A stretch of 64,000 nucleotides of DNA from Edaphochlamys debaryana (GCA_016858145.1 JAEHOE010000085.1:186001-250000), one strand, 5' to 3'; positions 21,801-33,524 are shown, counted from the first letter of the stretch. Numbers and translations: made by a program. The notes: generated by a model not told the origin, from the sequence alone.

Positions 21801-22249
21801 GCGGTACGCCCGCGGAGGGCACGCCACGGGCGGGCACGCCGCGGGCAGAGGCGGGGGCGGGGGCGGGGGCGGGGGCGGCAGTGCAGGGGGTGCTGGCGCG
21901 AGGGGCGGCGGAGGCGGAGGAGGAGGAGCGGCCGGAAGGGGCGCAGGAGCGGGAGGGGCCTGGGGCGGAGGCACCCGCAGCCGCAGCGCAGCTGGCGGAG
22001 AAGGTAGAGGAGGTAGAGGAAGGAGGAAGGGGCGAGGCGGAGGCCGGGCCTGAGCCAGGGCGGCAGGAGGTGACGGAGGCGGCCGCTGGGGAGCGGCAGC
22101 CGGCTGAGGAGCAGCCAGAGGAGGGTGAGGGGCAGGGGGGCGACGAGGGGGAGGGGCAGGGGGGTGAGGAAGGGGAGGGGCAGCGGGTGAGGAAGGAGCG
22201 GCGCGTGGGGCACCCAGGTGCAGGCGGTGACTTGGGGGTGACTGGGTAG
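18860..22249 (+). CDS. SASA-type (SGNH) carbohydrate esterase with disordered tail
   Basis: Eight exons (18860-19078, 19288-19375, 19612-19751, 19943-20302, 20447-20560, 20927-21015, 21165-21266, 21526-22249), all in phase, 611 residues. The family covers sialate O-acetylesterases and plant carbohydrate esterases such as At4g34215, which remove acetyl groups from sugars. Seen: WIVAGQSNSVGDN with the nucleophile Ser (exon 2), GPGIPFARTL and VGLVPCAKGATNLFSDW (exon 4), MIWVQGESDAEERW across the exon 4-5 junction, and VHLTKDG with the catalytic His (exon 7). A Gly-rich loop of about 45 residues is inserted after the DW motif. The last 200 or so residues are Ala/Glu/Gly-rich with TPR/TPAEGTPRAGTP repeats and carry no domain. 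No clear signal peptide is seen, so the compartment is open. The start is the first in-frame ATG. Confidence 0.88.
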
Positions 22250-22774
22250 TTGTCTGCGCGGCGTGGGGTGCGGGGGGCTGGACGGGGTGCAGCAGTTGAT
22301 GGCAAGACTGCGGTTCGTAAACTGTGCTATGCGGCTTGCTCATTGAACGTGGCCGAGGATCAACAATATGGCTGAGCCTGAGCCTGATCAATTTCGCGTC
22401 CTTTGCCTGTGAGACGGGTTTGGTAGGAGGCCGACGTGTCGTCGGGGCGGTGGGGTGGCCGGGGGTGAGCGAAGAAACCGGGGCGACACGCGACACGCCA
22501 TCCAACCCTGTCGCCACACCGTGTTGCTTCTGTTCGTTTGTGATACTACTGTACAATCTTTCATCAAGGTCTTCACTTTGCGACCACTGCGCTGTAGTTC
22601 ACACACTCAAAGCCGCGATTTGGCCTCACTTGGCGTACGCCAAGTAGTCTTTGAGTTCCGCCAAACTTAACTGTACAGTCCCGCGCGTGACTCTGAATAG
22701 GTTCGTGAGAGCTGTGGGAGCGGCGTCAAGCCTGGCCCAGTTGGTTCGCCGCGCATAGCTGAGCGCGACTAGAA
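22250..22774. other. Intergenic, no gene seen
   Basis: 525 bases, visibly less GC-rich than the exons, between the esterase stop and the GID4 start. Presumed 3' UTR plus promoter. No TGTAA or TATA element found. A short inverted repeat, TTGGCGTACGCCAA, is centred near 22635. Confidence 0.4.
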
Positions 22775-24822
22775 ATGGAGAGCCCAACGGAGGAATTGAC
22801 CGGGCGGCAGCTGCTTTTGCGGCTTGGAGGCCTGCTAAACGGCTCGCGGCACCTGTTCGCCGAGCATCTTTCTGGCCTGCGAACGGCGAACGCGCGGGAC
22901 TGGGAGGACGACGAGGATGACATCGAGATGGAGCCAGGGGCTCGGGAAGATGACGACGACCCCGGCGTGGGGCTACCCGACATGCTGCCGCGACCTGAGT
23001 TCTGCAGCTTCCTGGCGCCCGGACGGTGCGTCTGGGGCCTCCGTGCTGGGACATGAGAGGGCGGTACAGCGCTGAGCGCTGCAGCGGGGACCGGGGGCTA
23101 CCGGGGGCGAGCCGAAACCGGGGGTTGGCAACGTGGGATCCCCACATCCCGCCTTTCTGCCCCCGCCCCCCGCAGGACGTTCTCTGGAACCCAGAAGCTG
23201 TCCAATCCCCGGGCCTTGGGTCAGCAGGAGGACTGGGCCGTGACTGCAACCATATACTCCTGCGACTTTGAGCGGGGGCGTCTTACGGGGAGCATGGTGG
23301 CGCAGAACGACAGCCCCAGCACCAAGCGCCCCATTGTGACCTACTTCGAAGTGAGGCGGGGCCCGGTGGTCTCGGCCGGTGGTGCAAGGGGCAGCGAGCT
23401 CTTCTAGCCTTTAAGGGAGGACTTACCTCGAACACCCTCCTTCTGCGGATAGCGGGGAGTACGGCTGCGGCCTCGCGCTCTCCAACCAGGCCCTGCAGGA
23501 CCCCTCAAGCTCGACTCAGGCCTCGACGCCCGGGCGCGTTGGCCCCTGCCTCCCATCCCCCCCCATCCCTACCCTCACTCCTGACCCTGACCCTCCCCCT
23601 CCACCGGTACCCCCCCAGGGTGACATCATCGACAACGTCAACAACACCTTCTGGACGGGCGCCAAGTGGGGTAGGTGGGGGGACGGACGACGGAGGCGTG
23701 GCCGGGGAAGCGGGAAGCAAGGCAGGGCGTACAGGTGGGCATGTAGAGGCCGCTGTGTACCGGGCTTGACCCGGCTCTATACTCCGGGAGGGTGTGTGAG
23801 CACCTATCAGGCGCAGGTTGCATGGCCTCCGCGTGTTGTGGCTGACCCCGCATTCCCCCCTTCCTCGCCCAGGCACCTGCCCCACCCGGGAGACGGACCT
23901 GCGGCACTGGTCCCGCTGCCCCGGCTTCGGCCCGGCCATGCGCGCCGCCTGCCTGGCCCACGACGGGCGCGTGGGGGGCCTGGGCGGTGCGGGCTGCCGG
24001 CACGTGTTCATGCGCTGGAAGGAGTGCTTCTTCGTGGACATCCCATTGGTGGGGGGGAGGGGGGTGGGGGGGAGGGGGATGGGGGGGATGGGGAGTGGGG
24101 AGGGGGAGGCGGCAGGGGGGAGGGGGCAATGGTTGATGCTGAGCGGGACCGCATCGCTTTGCTAGGGGAGCATAGCTGCGGAGGAGAGGGGAGGGGAGGG
24201 GCGGGACGTACTCCAGCGTGGTCTGCGCCAGCACCCACGGCACCCACGACCTCTCCCCCTAACCCCCCGTTCCCTCAACACCCCCCTGGCCCCCCCCCTA
24301 GGACTGCCCCCTTACCATCAGCGGCTTCTACTACCTCTCCCTGGACCGCCTGACGGGGGCGGTGCGGGGGCTCTACCACGACGCACGCTCAGCGCCGCTG
24401 CAGGTGGGGGAGGGGAGGGGGTGGGGGAGAGCAGCGGGTGAGGGCTGCATCCAGCATGTGGCTCGGGGCATCGCGTGTGGGGGCGGGGTGGGCGAGGGCT
24501 GTTCGAGCTGCCTGCTGCCTGCCAGCATCACTGCACCATTGGTCGGCGAAGGGAGCCGGCGGGCCTGGAGCGGGCACAGCTGGGCGCGAGCGGGAGCCAA
24601 TCTGCCTGGCGGACGAGGACACGGCCGCACTCCGCTCCTGGGCCTTCCGAACCCCCTCCGAACCTCCTCCGAACCCCCCTCCCCCAGGTGCTGCAGCTGG
24701 AGCCCGTGGAGCTCAGGCAGGGGCCCGCACCCGGCACCGGCACCGGCCCCGCCGCCGGGACAGGGGGCGCAGCGGCGGAGGCGCCGTGTGGGATGGGCTT
24801 CGCGGCGTACAGCCTGTGCTGA
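22775..24822 (+). CDS. GID4: GID4/Vid24 substrate receptor of the GID/CTLH ubiquitin ligase
   Basis: Six exons (22775-23025, 23176-23350, 23619-23670, 23873-24048, 24302-24403, 24688-24822), 296 residues. GID4 is the receptor that binds Pro/N-degron substrates in an eight-stranded beta-barrel and presents them to the GID/CTLH E3. Seen in order: an acidic N-terminal extension (WEDDEDDIEMEP), the barrel start FSGTQKLSNP, DWAVTATIYSCDFERGRLTG, IVTYFEGDIID, TFWTGAKWGTCPTRETDLRHW, HVFMRWKECFFVDIP, and LTISGFYYLSLDRLTGAVRG followed by LYHD. These match the conserved blocks of Vid24 in spacing. The C-terminus is a short Gly/Ala/Pro segment ending AAYSLC. The core blocks are all present, so it should be functional. 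Confidence 0.95.
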
Positions 24823-26708
24823 GGCCCCGCCGTCAGACCGGGCCGGAGTCCGGCGGCATGGCGGGGCGGTGTGGCGGCGGCGCGCGCTTAGCTACCCCGC
24901 ACCAGGGCCCAGGCGGCGCGGAGGCCAGCCGGGGGTGGTGGCGGCAGCCATGAATAAGCGCGGCACGGGGGCGTGTAGGGAAGCTGCAGGAGGTGGCGGC
25001 ATCGGCCGTGAGGCGCCTGAGCTGGCAGCAGCGGCCGCCGCCTTGGGCTGCGAGCGGGGCGGTTGCCAGGCCACGCAGCAGCTGGGGCCGAGGCGGCTTC
25101 ACACGGGGGCGCGCCAGGTGCCGGCACGGTCGCGGGTCCCCGGGGGGGGCTCGCTGGAGGCTGGCGCTGCGCCGCGAGGAGCGGCCGCGGCTACCGGGGC
25201 ACCACCCCTGGTCGGGCATCGGGGGTGGCACCGCTGGGGCCAGCGGGGCGCCGATGAGTCGTGCCCCCGGGGCTCCTGAGGGGCGGCGTGCCGCGGTCCA
25301 TGCGGGTCGTGTATGGCGCAGCCCTTCGCGGTGCTACGCCGCGGAGGCCCTCGCCCCTGCCGCGGGCCGCCGACGAGCTGTGGCGTGGCGTGGCATGGGG
25401 CAGCCAGCCACTGGCGCCTGCAGCCAGTAGTGGGCGGGTCGCAGGGGCCACCGGCGAGGGCGGGGCGCCGACGAGCCGTACCCCCGGGGCCCTGAGGGGC
25501 TGGCGGTGGCAGCCGGTGAGCGCATCCGCAGCGCCGGGGCCCGGGGAGGAGGCAGGCAGCACTGGCGCTGGCACTGGCACTGGCAGGCAGGTGCTGCGGA
25601 GGGCGAACCCTCACCACTGGCGATGACTGCGCCGCACTGGGCGCTGGAGCGGGGCAGGGGGAGGCCGTGTCCTGGCCCTGCGCAGCGGCAGAGCACTAGC
25701 GGGGGAGGAGGTGGTCCGCAAGGGCGGGACGTGGGCCATGTGACTTCCATGAGCGGGCGTGGTCTGGCGGTCGGATCGTGCGGACGGGGGGGGGGGGGGC
25801 CAACGTGATGCATGCGGCCAAGCCGCGGGGTCGGGCGGCTGACGGGAACCAGCATTGGGGACTGCACTGGGGCTGCATGAGTGGATGCAAGCATGGTGCG
25901 CAGGATTGTACTGTATGTCGGGTATGCATGCGGGATGGCTGTAGGTCGGTGGGGATTGCTTATACTGTGGTAGCTAGCGGGCACTGCCGGGATGCGTGTG
26001 GACCTGTAGGCTGTTTCGAACGGCACCTGGGCGGATTGGAAGGACTGCGGCAGGGGCGGGCTGTGGCGGCGTGCGTTGTAGCGTCAGTGTGGGCGGTGCA
26101 TAGCTGTCCACTGCGGTCTGATGGGGTGTACTGGACGGGGCCGGGAACTGGAGCCTTTGCAAGCATAAGGTGAGTCGGGACCGGCTTTCGCCTGCAGGCG
26201 AGCTTGGATTGGGCCTGTCAAAGGCGTGTGATCCCAGGAGCGCTTGTGCTGTGCGCAGTCGAGGTGTGATGCTAGACGTTACGTTTGGGCCGGGCTGGTG
26301 AGCAGGGTGGCTCTAGCAAGAGGCGGAGAGTCCGGAGACGTGTTGAGGCCGTTCTCACGTTGTGGCCCGTACTGTCTGCTGCGACGAGGCCTCTCCTGGC
26401 TGTGACGATCCCTACCAGCTTAAGCCCTGACACCTGGGCGTTCCGGCGCTCCCCCTTCCAGATGGGTCTGACCGGCGCCCGCTCAAGCCGTGTCGGCCGT
26501 GTGAGTCCAGCCTGGCAGCCGTGGCAGGTCGGGGCCCATGGTGGCACTCCCCTGGGGTAGGGGGCCAAGCCGCCCACATCGGTATCCCGACCCTTCACAC
26601 AGGTTGATATCATATTGCTGCTTCGGTGAGCACGCCGACACCGAGAGCAGAAATTGTTCCAACACTTCTCTTCAACCCCAGCCTCTGCTCACAATAACCA
26701 TTGCAAGG
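24823..26708. other. 1.9 kb intergenic with imperfect GC-rich duplications
   Basis: No domain-bearing frame. The stretch around 25240-25280 (GGGGCGCCGATGAGTCGTGC and CCCCGGGGCTCCTGAGGGG) recurs in altered form at 25462-25505 (GGGGCGCCGACGAGCCGTAC and CCCCGGGGCCCTGAGGGGC), each preceded by related CTGGCG/GCAGCC-rich sequence, so this is an old minisatellite-like duplication. From about 25800 the base composition drops towards the next promoter. A long plus-strand frame at 24362-25279 straddles the GID4 introns and is not a gene. Confidence 0.5.
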
Positions 26709-28647
26709 ATGTCGGATGTAAAACCGAAGCCGAAGTCGGCGACAGCTAAGGCCAAGGCCCGGAGTAGCGATTCCAGCACATCTCCGCTTACGCTCCTAGC
26801 CATTGCTGTGATAGGTGGCGGTGGCTATTACGCTTGGCGATGGTGGAAGAAGCGACAAGAGCAGAACGAGGAGGAGTCCGGCAAGGGTGGCGATGCCAAG
26901 CAGGCGAAGAAACAGTCTCAGGGCAGCAACTTCAGCTTCGACCGGTCAAAGCCCACGGCCACCAGCACCAGCGGGAGAACAGCGGCGGGGCCGCCGCAAC
27001 CGAGCAAGAGGTGGGGCACCGGGGCGTGCGGGAAAGGGTAAGGGCAAAGGGGCCGTGGGGAGGCGGAGGGAGGCAACGGAAGACGAGGCGCGTGGGCACC
27101 GGGGGCTGCGGCCGGGATGGACATTTGGGGCTGCACCCCGCCTGTAGCACGGCTGCAAGGGGCGGAGGGGGGTTCATGGACGCCTGCTCATGCCGAGCGT
27201 CTGCCGAGGCTGAGGGCGGGGCGTGCCCGCGCGGGGGGAGGGGGAGGTTCGCGGGGGCCGATGAGGCGCCCCGGCTTTGCTGCTTCTGTAAGGGCAGCGG
27301 CCGGACGGGGTGTAATGAACGCAGGCAATGAATCAGTTGACAAGGTGCACCTACCGACACTTGCCAGGCCTTCCTTAACACTCTCCGATAGGGGTTGGTC
27401 CTGCGGCCTCCCACCACTTTGGGGCAGGCAGCTGCAGCCCCCTGGATGGGGGCGCACTGGCACACGCGCCCAGCAGCTCTCAGACGGACGCACAGCCGCG
27501 ATCGAGTAGGTGGAGGGGCCCCGCCCTGGGGGCGCTCAAGCCAAAGACCAGGAAGGCCGGGAGCTGTGCCGGAAGCCGCATTTGCCTGCGGGCCAGCCCG
27601 GCACACCGGAAGCTGGCCCGCAGCACAGGCCCGATGACCTCTCGCCCCGCCCCTCTCACCTTGGCCCGACTAGAACCACCAGCTCTAGCGCAGGTTGGGG
27701 CGCCCTCAGCCGTTGCGATTTCGCTGGCCCACGGCTTGCCGCCTTGCCCTCCGCAACCTCTCTCCCTTCACACACATAACCCCAGGCCCCAGGAGAAGCC
27801 CAAGACCCAGAAGCAGCTGCGGAAGGAGGCCAAGGCGGCCAAGAAGGCGTCCAAGGAGCAGGCGTGAGTGCCGTAGAGGTGTCGTACCGTACGGCCCCCA
27901 CGTGTGATCACGGGGTTGGGCCTGGGGCAGGTGGTGCGGCGACACCGTGCCAGTGCCGGAGGAGCCCAGCGAGCGGGCGCTCCGGGCATTCCGCTGTGTG
28001 GCGTTGATGCAAACGCGCCTCAGCCTCCGAGAACCTCTCCTTGGCTGTGCGCGTGCCCCATCCCTTCCCGACGCTCACCCGCCCGGACCCCGTGTGCCCC
28101 GCCCCCCAAACACACCCACACCCGCACAGTGCCCGGGACGCTGAGGGCGCCGCCACCGCCGCCATCATCGCGGCCCGCGCCAAGGAGAAGGGCCTGGGCG
28201 CCCAGCCGCCGCCGGAGCCGCAGCGGCAGACGTTCGTGGACTACGAGGGGGTGGCCAAGGTGGGGGGGACAGGGGGGCGGGGGGGGGGTGGAGGGGAGAG
28301 GAGGGGAGAGGAGGAGGAGGGTGTGATGTGCGGCTGAGTACGATGTTGCGTGCTGCATGCGTGCTGGGAGCAGGCAGATAATAACCGGGGAGATGTGCGG
28401 TTAAGTACGGTGTTGCGTGATGCAGGTGAGACAAAGGGTATTGGCGGGGTCAGGGCTGACTTGGGCTTGACTCCGCAGACGGAGAGAGTGACAAGGCGTG
28501 TGGGGTGGACTTGGATTTGGAAATGACCCACGCGATCTGTGCTCACAGGCTTTGGCCCCTCCTGCCTCCCTCCCTGTCTTGTGTGTCTGCCTTCAGGCCA
28601 TGGACAAGATTGTGGAGTGGCAGCAGACCGGCAAGAAGAAGTATTGA
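26709..28647 (+). CDS. Small single-pass membrane protein, unknown family
   Basis: Four exons (26709-27010, 27786-27863, 28130-28259, 28597-28647), 186 residues, all junctions in phase. A basic, Ser/Lys-rich N-terminus (MSDVKPKPKSATAKAKARSS) precedes one transmembrane helix, LTLLAIAVIGGGGYYAWRWW, at about residues 27-46, then a highly charged Lys/Glu-rich region (KTQKQLRKEAKAAKKASKEQA) likely to be helical or coiled coil. The C-terminus reads RQTFVDYEGVAKAMDKIVEW and ends GKKKY. Topology suggests a cytosolic charged tail behind a membrane anchor. I do not recognise it. Intron 1 (775 bases) is unusually long and contains a strong hairpin at 27586-27623. Confidence 0.8.
27586..27623. repeat. 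Near-perfect hairpin in intron 1 of the small membrane-protein gene
   Basis: CTGCGGGCCAGC (27586-27597) pairs perfectly with GCTGGCCCGCAG (27612-27623). Inside, CCGG/CCGG can add four pairs around a CACA loop, with a two-base AA bulge. This 16-pair GC-rich hairpin is much stronger than expected by chance. It could be a small-RNA precursor, half of an H/ACA-like RNA (an ACA follows at 27625-27627), or a relic of an inverted repeat. Confidence 0.6.
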
Positions 28648-29421
28648 GGGAGGCTTGGTGCTGATGAATGACATGCGACAAAGGGAGGCGACCTGCGAGC
28701 CGCGTTGGCGCTTGCAGGCAGGTCGACATCGGCTATCGAAGACAGTGCGGGAACACCGCCAGGCGCCGTATGTGATGTTGATAATACTCGCGCTTGGCTG
28801 GTGCACGAGCATTGTCGCAGGGGCTGCGAACGGGAGGCTCGCCGCGGCATGGATGGCGGAGGACATGCATGTAAAACCATGGTGAAGTCGAGTTCGCTCC
28901 CGGGCTGCCCATGTCGATGTACCCTACCAGCATCAATGACAGCTGGCTGGGGCTCGCGGAACTGGCCCGGGGACCTTCGCCGTACAAAACGTACTGCGAC
29001 CGACTCATGCTACTTCCGGTCGAGATTATAGCGCCTCGCCATGCCCAGTTCGTGCATAGATAGAACGTTGTGCACAAGAATAGTGCGTGCTATTGCGACA
29101 GCAGTGGCTTCAGTGGCCTGACCTTCGCGCACGACCTCCGCGAGCTGTTTAGCCAATTTTCCGTGAAGATGGAGGCCCTCGACAACACTCTGGGTGGTGA
29201 GCGATGTGTGAAGGACGGTCTGCCTGCAACAGGGACAGCAAACGGGTGGAATCCTGGGACATGCGGCGACGTGCCTGCTGCGGCCAGCAAGCGCCTCGCG
29301 CGAAATGGATACCACTTCATCGGTTCTTATGCCCAGCAAGCGATTCGGCCTGGATCGGCAGTCACTTGGCCTAAAACCCCCCACCCTCGACCCCCCTCCA
29401 CGCGCAACAGCATCCCCCGAC
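28648..29421. other. Intergenic: 3' UTR, then promoter of RTA1-like gene A
   Basis: 774 bases of lower GC content. TGTAA at 28870-28874 is the likely end of the upstream transcript. An ATG at 29305 lies in frame with gene A and would add 39 residues, but the paralogs have no such extension, so I use 29422. Confidence 0.5.
28870..28874 (+). terminator. TGTAA polyadenylation signal
   Basis: TGTAA 223 bases after the stop of the 26709-28647 gene, on the same strand and at a typical distance. Confidence 0.55.
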
Positions 29422-30946
29422 ATGTCGGCCGACCCCTTCCTGCCGGGAGCCGACGACGACGAAGGCATCATCGTGGGAGCATTCGCCGAGTGGCCAGAGG
29501 TCGCACCAGCCTACGTCGCCCTATCGCTCTTCTTCCTCGGAGGCCTCGTGGCGCTCTTCTTTGCGATCCGCTCCAGAACGTGGCTCCTGCTCACAGTCAC
29601 CGTGACCGCCTGGCTTGAGGTGGCGGCCTTGAGCTTCCGCCTGGCCTTCATCGAGACCCCCGACCTGGCGCTCTACTCGGGTGAGCGGGGCTTAAGGGGA
29701 GCTTATCCACAACGGACAGCCCGCAGCCCTGCCGACGGAAAGCCCCCGGCTGATCTCGTGCGGCCCGCATTCACTTCACGCCCTTGCCACGCGCCAGTAG
29801 CCCTCCCGTTTCTTGCCCCTCACCTCGCCTTTGCCGGTCTGGCGTGCTTGCACAACGTCCCCATCACTTTGCCTTGTCCTCTGGGTCAAGCGATGCCGCC
29901 CCTATCACCGTCCTCACTCCCCCGCCCTCCACGTCCCCCTTCCGCCCTCCCATCCGCCCTCCCCCCTACCCAGGCATGCAGGCGCTCCTGGTCATGGCCC
30001 CCGCCTTCCTGCCCCTGGTCAACTACGGACTGGCGGGGCGGCTGGCGATGCTGGGGGACGCGGGGCACCTGTGCGTGCCGCCCTGGTGGGCCAGCGTGTT
30101 CCTGGGCTGCGCCTACGCCGCCTGCGCCGCCCTCAACGCCGTGGGGGCGGGCATGGTGTCCAGCACCGACCTGCGCACACACGACGTGGTGAGAGAGCCG
30201 TGGGAGGAGGGGGTGCAGGGAGGAGAAGAGGACGAGGAGGAGGGCGAGGAGATAGAACCGGGCTGGAATGGAAGAGAGGGGTCGGTAGGGATTCCTCTGA
30301 CACGTGTACCCGCAGACCGGTGCTGACTCCCGCTCGCTTCACGCACTCCCCCTCCCCTCCCCCCCAGGGCCGTAACCTCATGGTGGTGGGTCTGTCGCTG
30401 CAGCTGGGCGCTTTCGCGGCGCTGGCCCTCGGGGCGGCCTGGATGCAGCGCAGCACGGCCTTCGCGCTGCGCTACCGGGTGGCGCTGCGGCCGCCGGTGT
30501 GGGCCTGCCTGCACGCAACCACCGCCCTCATGGCCTTACGGTGAGCCTGAGGCGGCGCGCGTCGCCCGCTTCCCCGCCCTCCACGCTCCTAGCGCCCTCT
30601 CCGCACGCGCTCACCCCGCGCCCACACCCCTGACCTCCCTCCCTCCCTCCCCCTCCTGCCCCCCCGCAGCACGGCCTTCCGCCTGGCCGAGTTCTCCTCC
30701 GCCCACGCCAGCGCCCTGGCCACCCGCGAGGAGTACCTGTACGCGCTGGACGTGGCGCCCACTCTGCTGTGCGTGGCGGCCTACTGCGCCTGCCACGCGG
30801 CGCTGGCCTGCCCCGCGCAGCTGCTGCCGGTGCAGCTGGTGGGGGCCTCGGAGCTGCTGTCGCTCAAGGTGGGGCCCACAGCGGACTTTGCCGCCAACCG
30901 CTGGAAGGCGGCGGCGCTGGTGGCGCAGGGGTGGCGCGCAGTGTAG
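29422..30946 (+). CDS. RTA1-like seven-helix membrane protein, paralog A
   Basis: Four exons (29422-29680, 29974-30188, 30368-30540, 30670-30946), 307 residues. The RTA1-like family (fungal Rta1, Rsb1, Rtm1) consists of seven-helix membrane proteins linked to lipid translocation and resistance to toxic compounds. Seen: helix 1 after the motif APAYVAL (about residue 26), helix 2 WLLLTVTVTAWLEVAALSF, helix 3 from MQALLVMAPAFLPLVNYGLAG, a further helix around GAGMVSSTDLRTHD, then MVVGLSLQLGAFAALALGAA, and the family hallmark FRLAEFSSAH...REEYLYALD in exon 4. It keeps the intron phases of paralogs B and C exactly but is clearly the more diverged of the three. The C-terminus is short. The family assignment rests on motif pattern and topology. 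Substrate and compartment are unknown. Confidence 0.85.
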
Positions 30947-31918
30947 GGCGGGGCGGGGAGCAGGGATGGAACGATGGATGTTCGGGGGTGGAGGAGCAGC
31001 GCATCGGTTTAGGGCTTGGTTGGTTGAGGGTCAGGACTTAAGAGGCACGCAGATAGATGCAGGAGTGATCGCTATGGTGTTTCAGAGGACAACCCCTAGA
31101 TAGGCCGCTGGTGGTGAGGAGAGCGATTTATCCATAGCAGGCATGCCGCCGGGTGGCGGAATTCTTTTCTTCTTTCTGTGTGTTCTTCTTCTTCTGGGGC
31201 ATTGAGTCTTTTTACCTTGCAGTACTGGTCAGGCTCACGCAGCCTGCTTTGCTTTGTTTTAGCAACCCAAGCGGTGGAAAGTGGGCGGAGCTAGTGTCAT
31301 GTTAGGGCTCATTTCATGAGGAGGGACCTCCTGCATGCCTTGGGATGAGGGGCGCGTGGGACCTTCATCACATTCATCTTCCACGGCCAGGGCTAGACGC
31401 ACGGGCCTTGCTTGGATCACTTGTAAGCAACGAACGAGCTCCATATGGCATCCCAGGCTTCCCAGCCCTATCAGCACGCAGCCTCCTGCCTCACGCGGTC
31501 GGGGCGTTGGCTTCGCGTGCTAGCGTGCTGCACCCCAAGAGCGCTAGGGGTGCTGGTATCAAGTGACATGGGAAAGCACACCATCAATCCTTCGGCCTCA
31601 GGCTTCGCACCCACCGCAATGATCAAGAGAGGTCACACGATTGCTTGGCCTGACTAGCACCACGTATGCACTCGAGGCACAGGCGCCATGTGGTAAAAGA
31701 TCTGGACTGCAGTACGCCTACGATTGCCAATGCATCACCCACACACCACGGCGGTGCCCCCTGCCCCACAACCTCCCATGATCTGTACTGCTGCGAATGG
31801 CATTGCTCTGTGCTGCGGCACACGTTCATACGGATCTCATTCATTGCGAGGACATAGGGAGAGCCACGCTGCTCCATCCTAATTATGTACCGTATGGCAG
31901 CAGGTTCCTGCGGCCGCT
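30947..31918. other. Intergenic between convergent RTA1-like genes A and B
   Basis: About 970 bases holding the 3' UTRs of two tail-to-tail genes, lower in GC than the exons. TGTAA at 31422-31426 (+) could serve gene A. No matching minus-strand signal was found for B. A T/C-rich tract lies at 31165-31195. No exon seen. Confidence 0.45.
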
Positions 31919-33524
31919 CTACACGTTGGCAGGGCCCGCTGCCTGGACAAGCCCGTTCGCTTCCTCCCTCGGGCTACCCTTGTGCAAAAGCTTGAGTGCT
32001 TGCACTGCCGTGGCACCGTTCGGCCTCCCGCCGGCCCCCTCCGGCAGCAGGAACCCGTAGTGGTAGACGCAGAAGATGACGACGCACAGGAAGATGGGGA
32101 CGAAGTCAAACCCGTAGAGGTACTCCTCGTGGGTGGCCAGGGCTCCGTCGTAGCCCATCACGAACTCAACCACACGGAAGATGTTACTGGGGGAAGGAGG
32201 TGGACAGTGGCGGGGAGGGGAGGGGAGGGGAGGTTTGGGTAAGGGCCGGCGCAACAGGGCGCATGCCAGACTGGCTAACCAGTAGCACTTACGGCGCTTG
32301 ACTGGAGCACGCCGTGACTGGAACACGCCGGGTTTGAAGACAGGAATGCAATGCAAGCGAGTGCGCAAGTCCCAGCTGGGTGTCTCCGTCGGAGCTTTGA
32401 CCCCAACTCAGCTGTGTCCTCATGCAACACGCTGCATTGCGCCTTGCTTGGACCCCTGGCTCAGCCGTGTTGCGGCCCCCTCACCGGATGTACATGAGCG
32501 CTATCGTGGAGTAGAGGCACCAGAAGATCTGCGGCTTGGGGTTCGCCCTCTCCTTGAGCGCAAACTTGGCGCTGTGCTGCATCCACAGCGCGAGGCAGGT
32601 GAAGAGGGTAAAGAAGCCGAGCTGCAGCGAGAGACCGATGAGCATGAGGCTGGTGCCCTGAGGAGGGGATGGGAAGGGAGGGGGCAGGAATGAAGGGTCG
32701 GCGAAGGTGGGTAACCCGAGGGACTCGCCAGGGGTACGGCAGCATGGGGAGCAGTGGGGTCCAAGCCGTCTTCGCACGACCCACCATGTCCTGCGTCTGC
32801 AGGTCGGTGCTGGATATCATTGCCCCGCCCGCTCCTTGGATGGAGAGCGTGAGGATGTCGCTTGCGAAGAAGAGCCTTGCCACCCACACTGGCCTGAAGG
32901 ACAGGTGCTGCGGGTCCCCCAGCATCATGAGCCGCCCCACCACCACATAGTCCACCAGCGGCAGGATCACGGGCGTGATGATGAGCAGGCACTGCATCAC
33001 TGCACGGGGGGAGCACGGAGCGAGAGGACGGAGGGGTGGGTGAGGGAGCTGCGGAGCGGGGGGTGCACATCCGCTCGGGCAAGCTCAGGGTCCGGGGCAA
33101 TACGCCTTCGGTCCTGTCAGGTACACGACTGGCATCTGAGCCGGGCCTCTTCCCTGCATCCCTCATGCGCTACATTGATGTCCTCTAATCCCTCATGCGC
33201 TTTGCGTATGCCGCCAGTCTCCCGATCCCCCCCCCCGGCCCCACTGCTCCCGGCCTCACTGATGTACACGTTCATGTTGGGGTGTTCGATGAAGACGAGC
33301 CGGAACACGTACCCCAGCGCCTCCAGCCAGGCGGTCACCGTGACGGTGGTCATGAACCAGGCCCGAGACCGAATGGTGAGCACCAGGCAGACCAGGCCGC
33401 CAAGCACGAACAGGACGAGCGCCACGTAGGCAGGCGCGGACACGGGCCAGCTCGCAAACAGCCGGTCGAATTCCTCCATGTCAGTCATGGGGGAGGGGCT
33501 CGACGGGGAGTCCGGCATTGTCAT
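31919..33524 (-). CDS. RTA1-like seven-helix membrane protein, paralog B
   Basis: Four exons (33260-33524, 32785-32999, 32485-32657, 31919-32186), 306 residues. Helix 1 follows APAYVALVLFVLGGLVCLVL. Then come FMTTVTVTAWLEALGYVFR, MQCLLIITPVILPLVDYVVV, the loop with GGAMISSTDLQTQD, LIGLSLQLGFFTLFTCLALW and the hallmark FRVVEFVMGYDGALATHEEY plus YGFDFVPIFL. It is almost identical to paralog C from helix 1 through helix 7, including intron ends, but the C-terminal tail after GGRPNGATA is unrelated to C's and short (ALKLLHKGSPREEANGLVQA). It is oriented tail-to-tail with A and head-to-head with C. ATGs also occur at codons 3, 13 and 16, so the exact start is uncertain by a few residues. Confidence 0.87.

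Noticed and set aside
24362..25279. 305-codon plus-strand frame
   Set aside because: It runs through GID4 exon-intron boundaries in the wrong frame and into GC-rich repeats.
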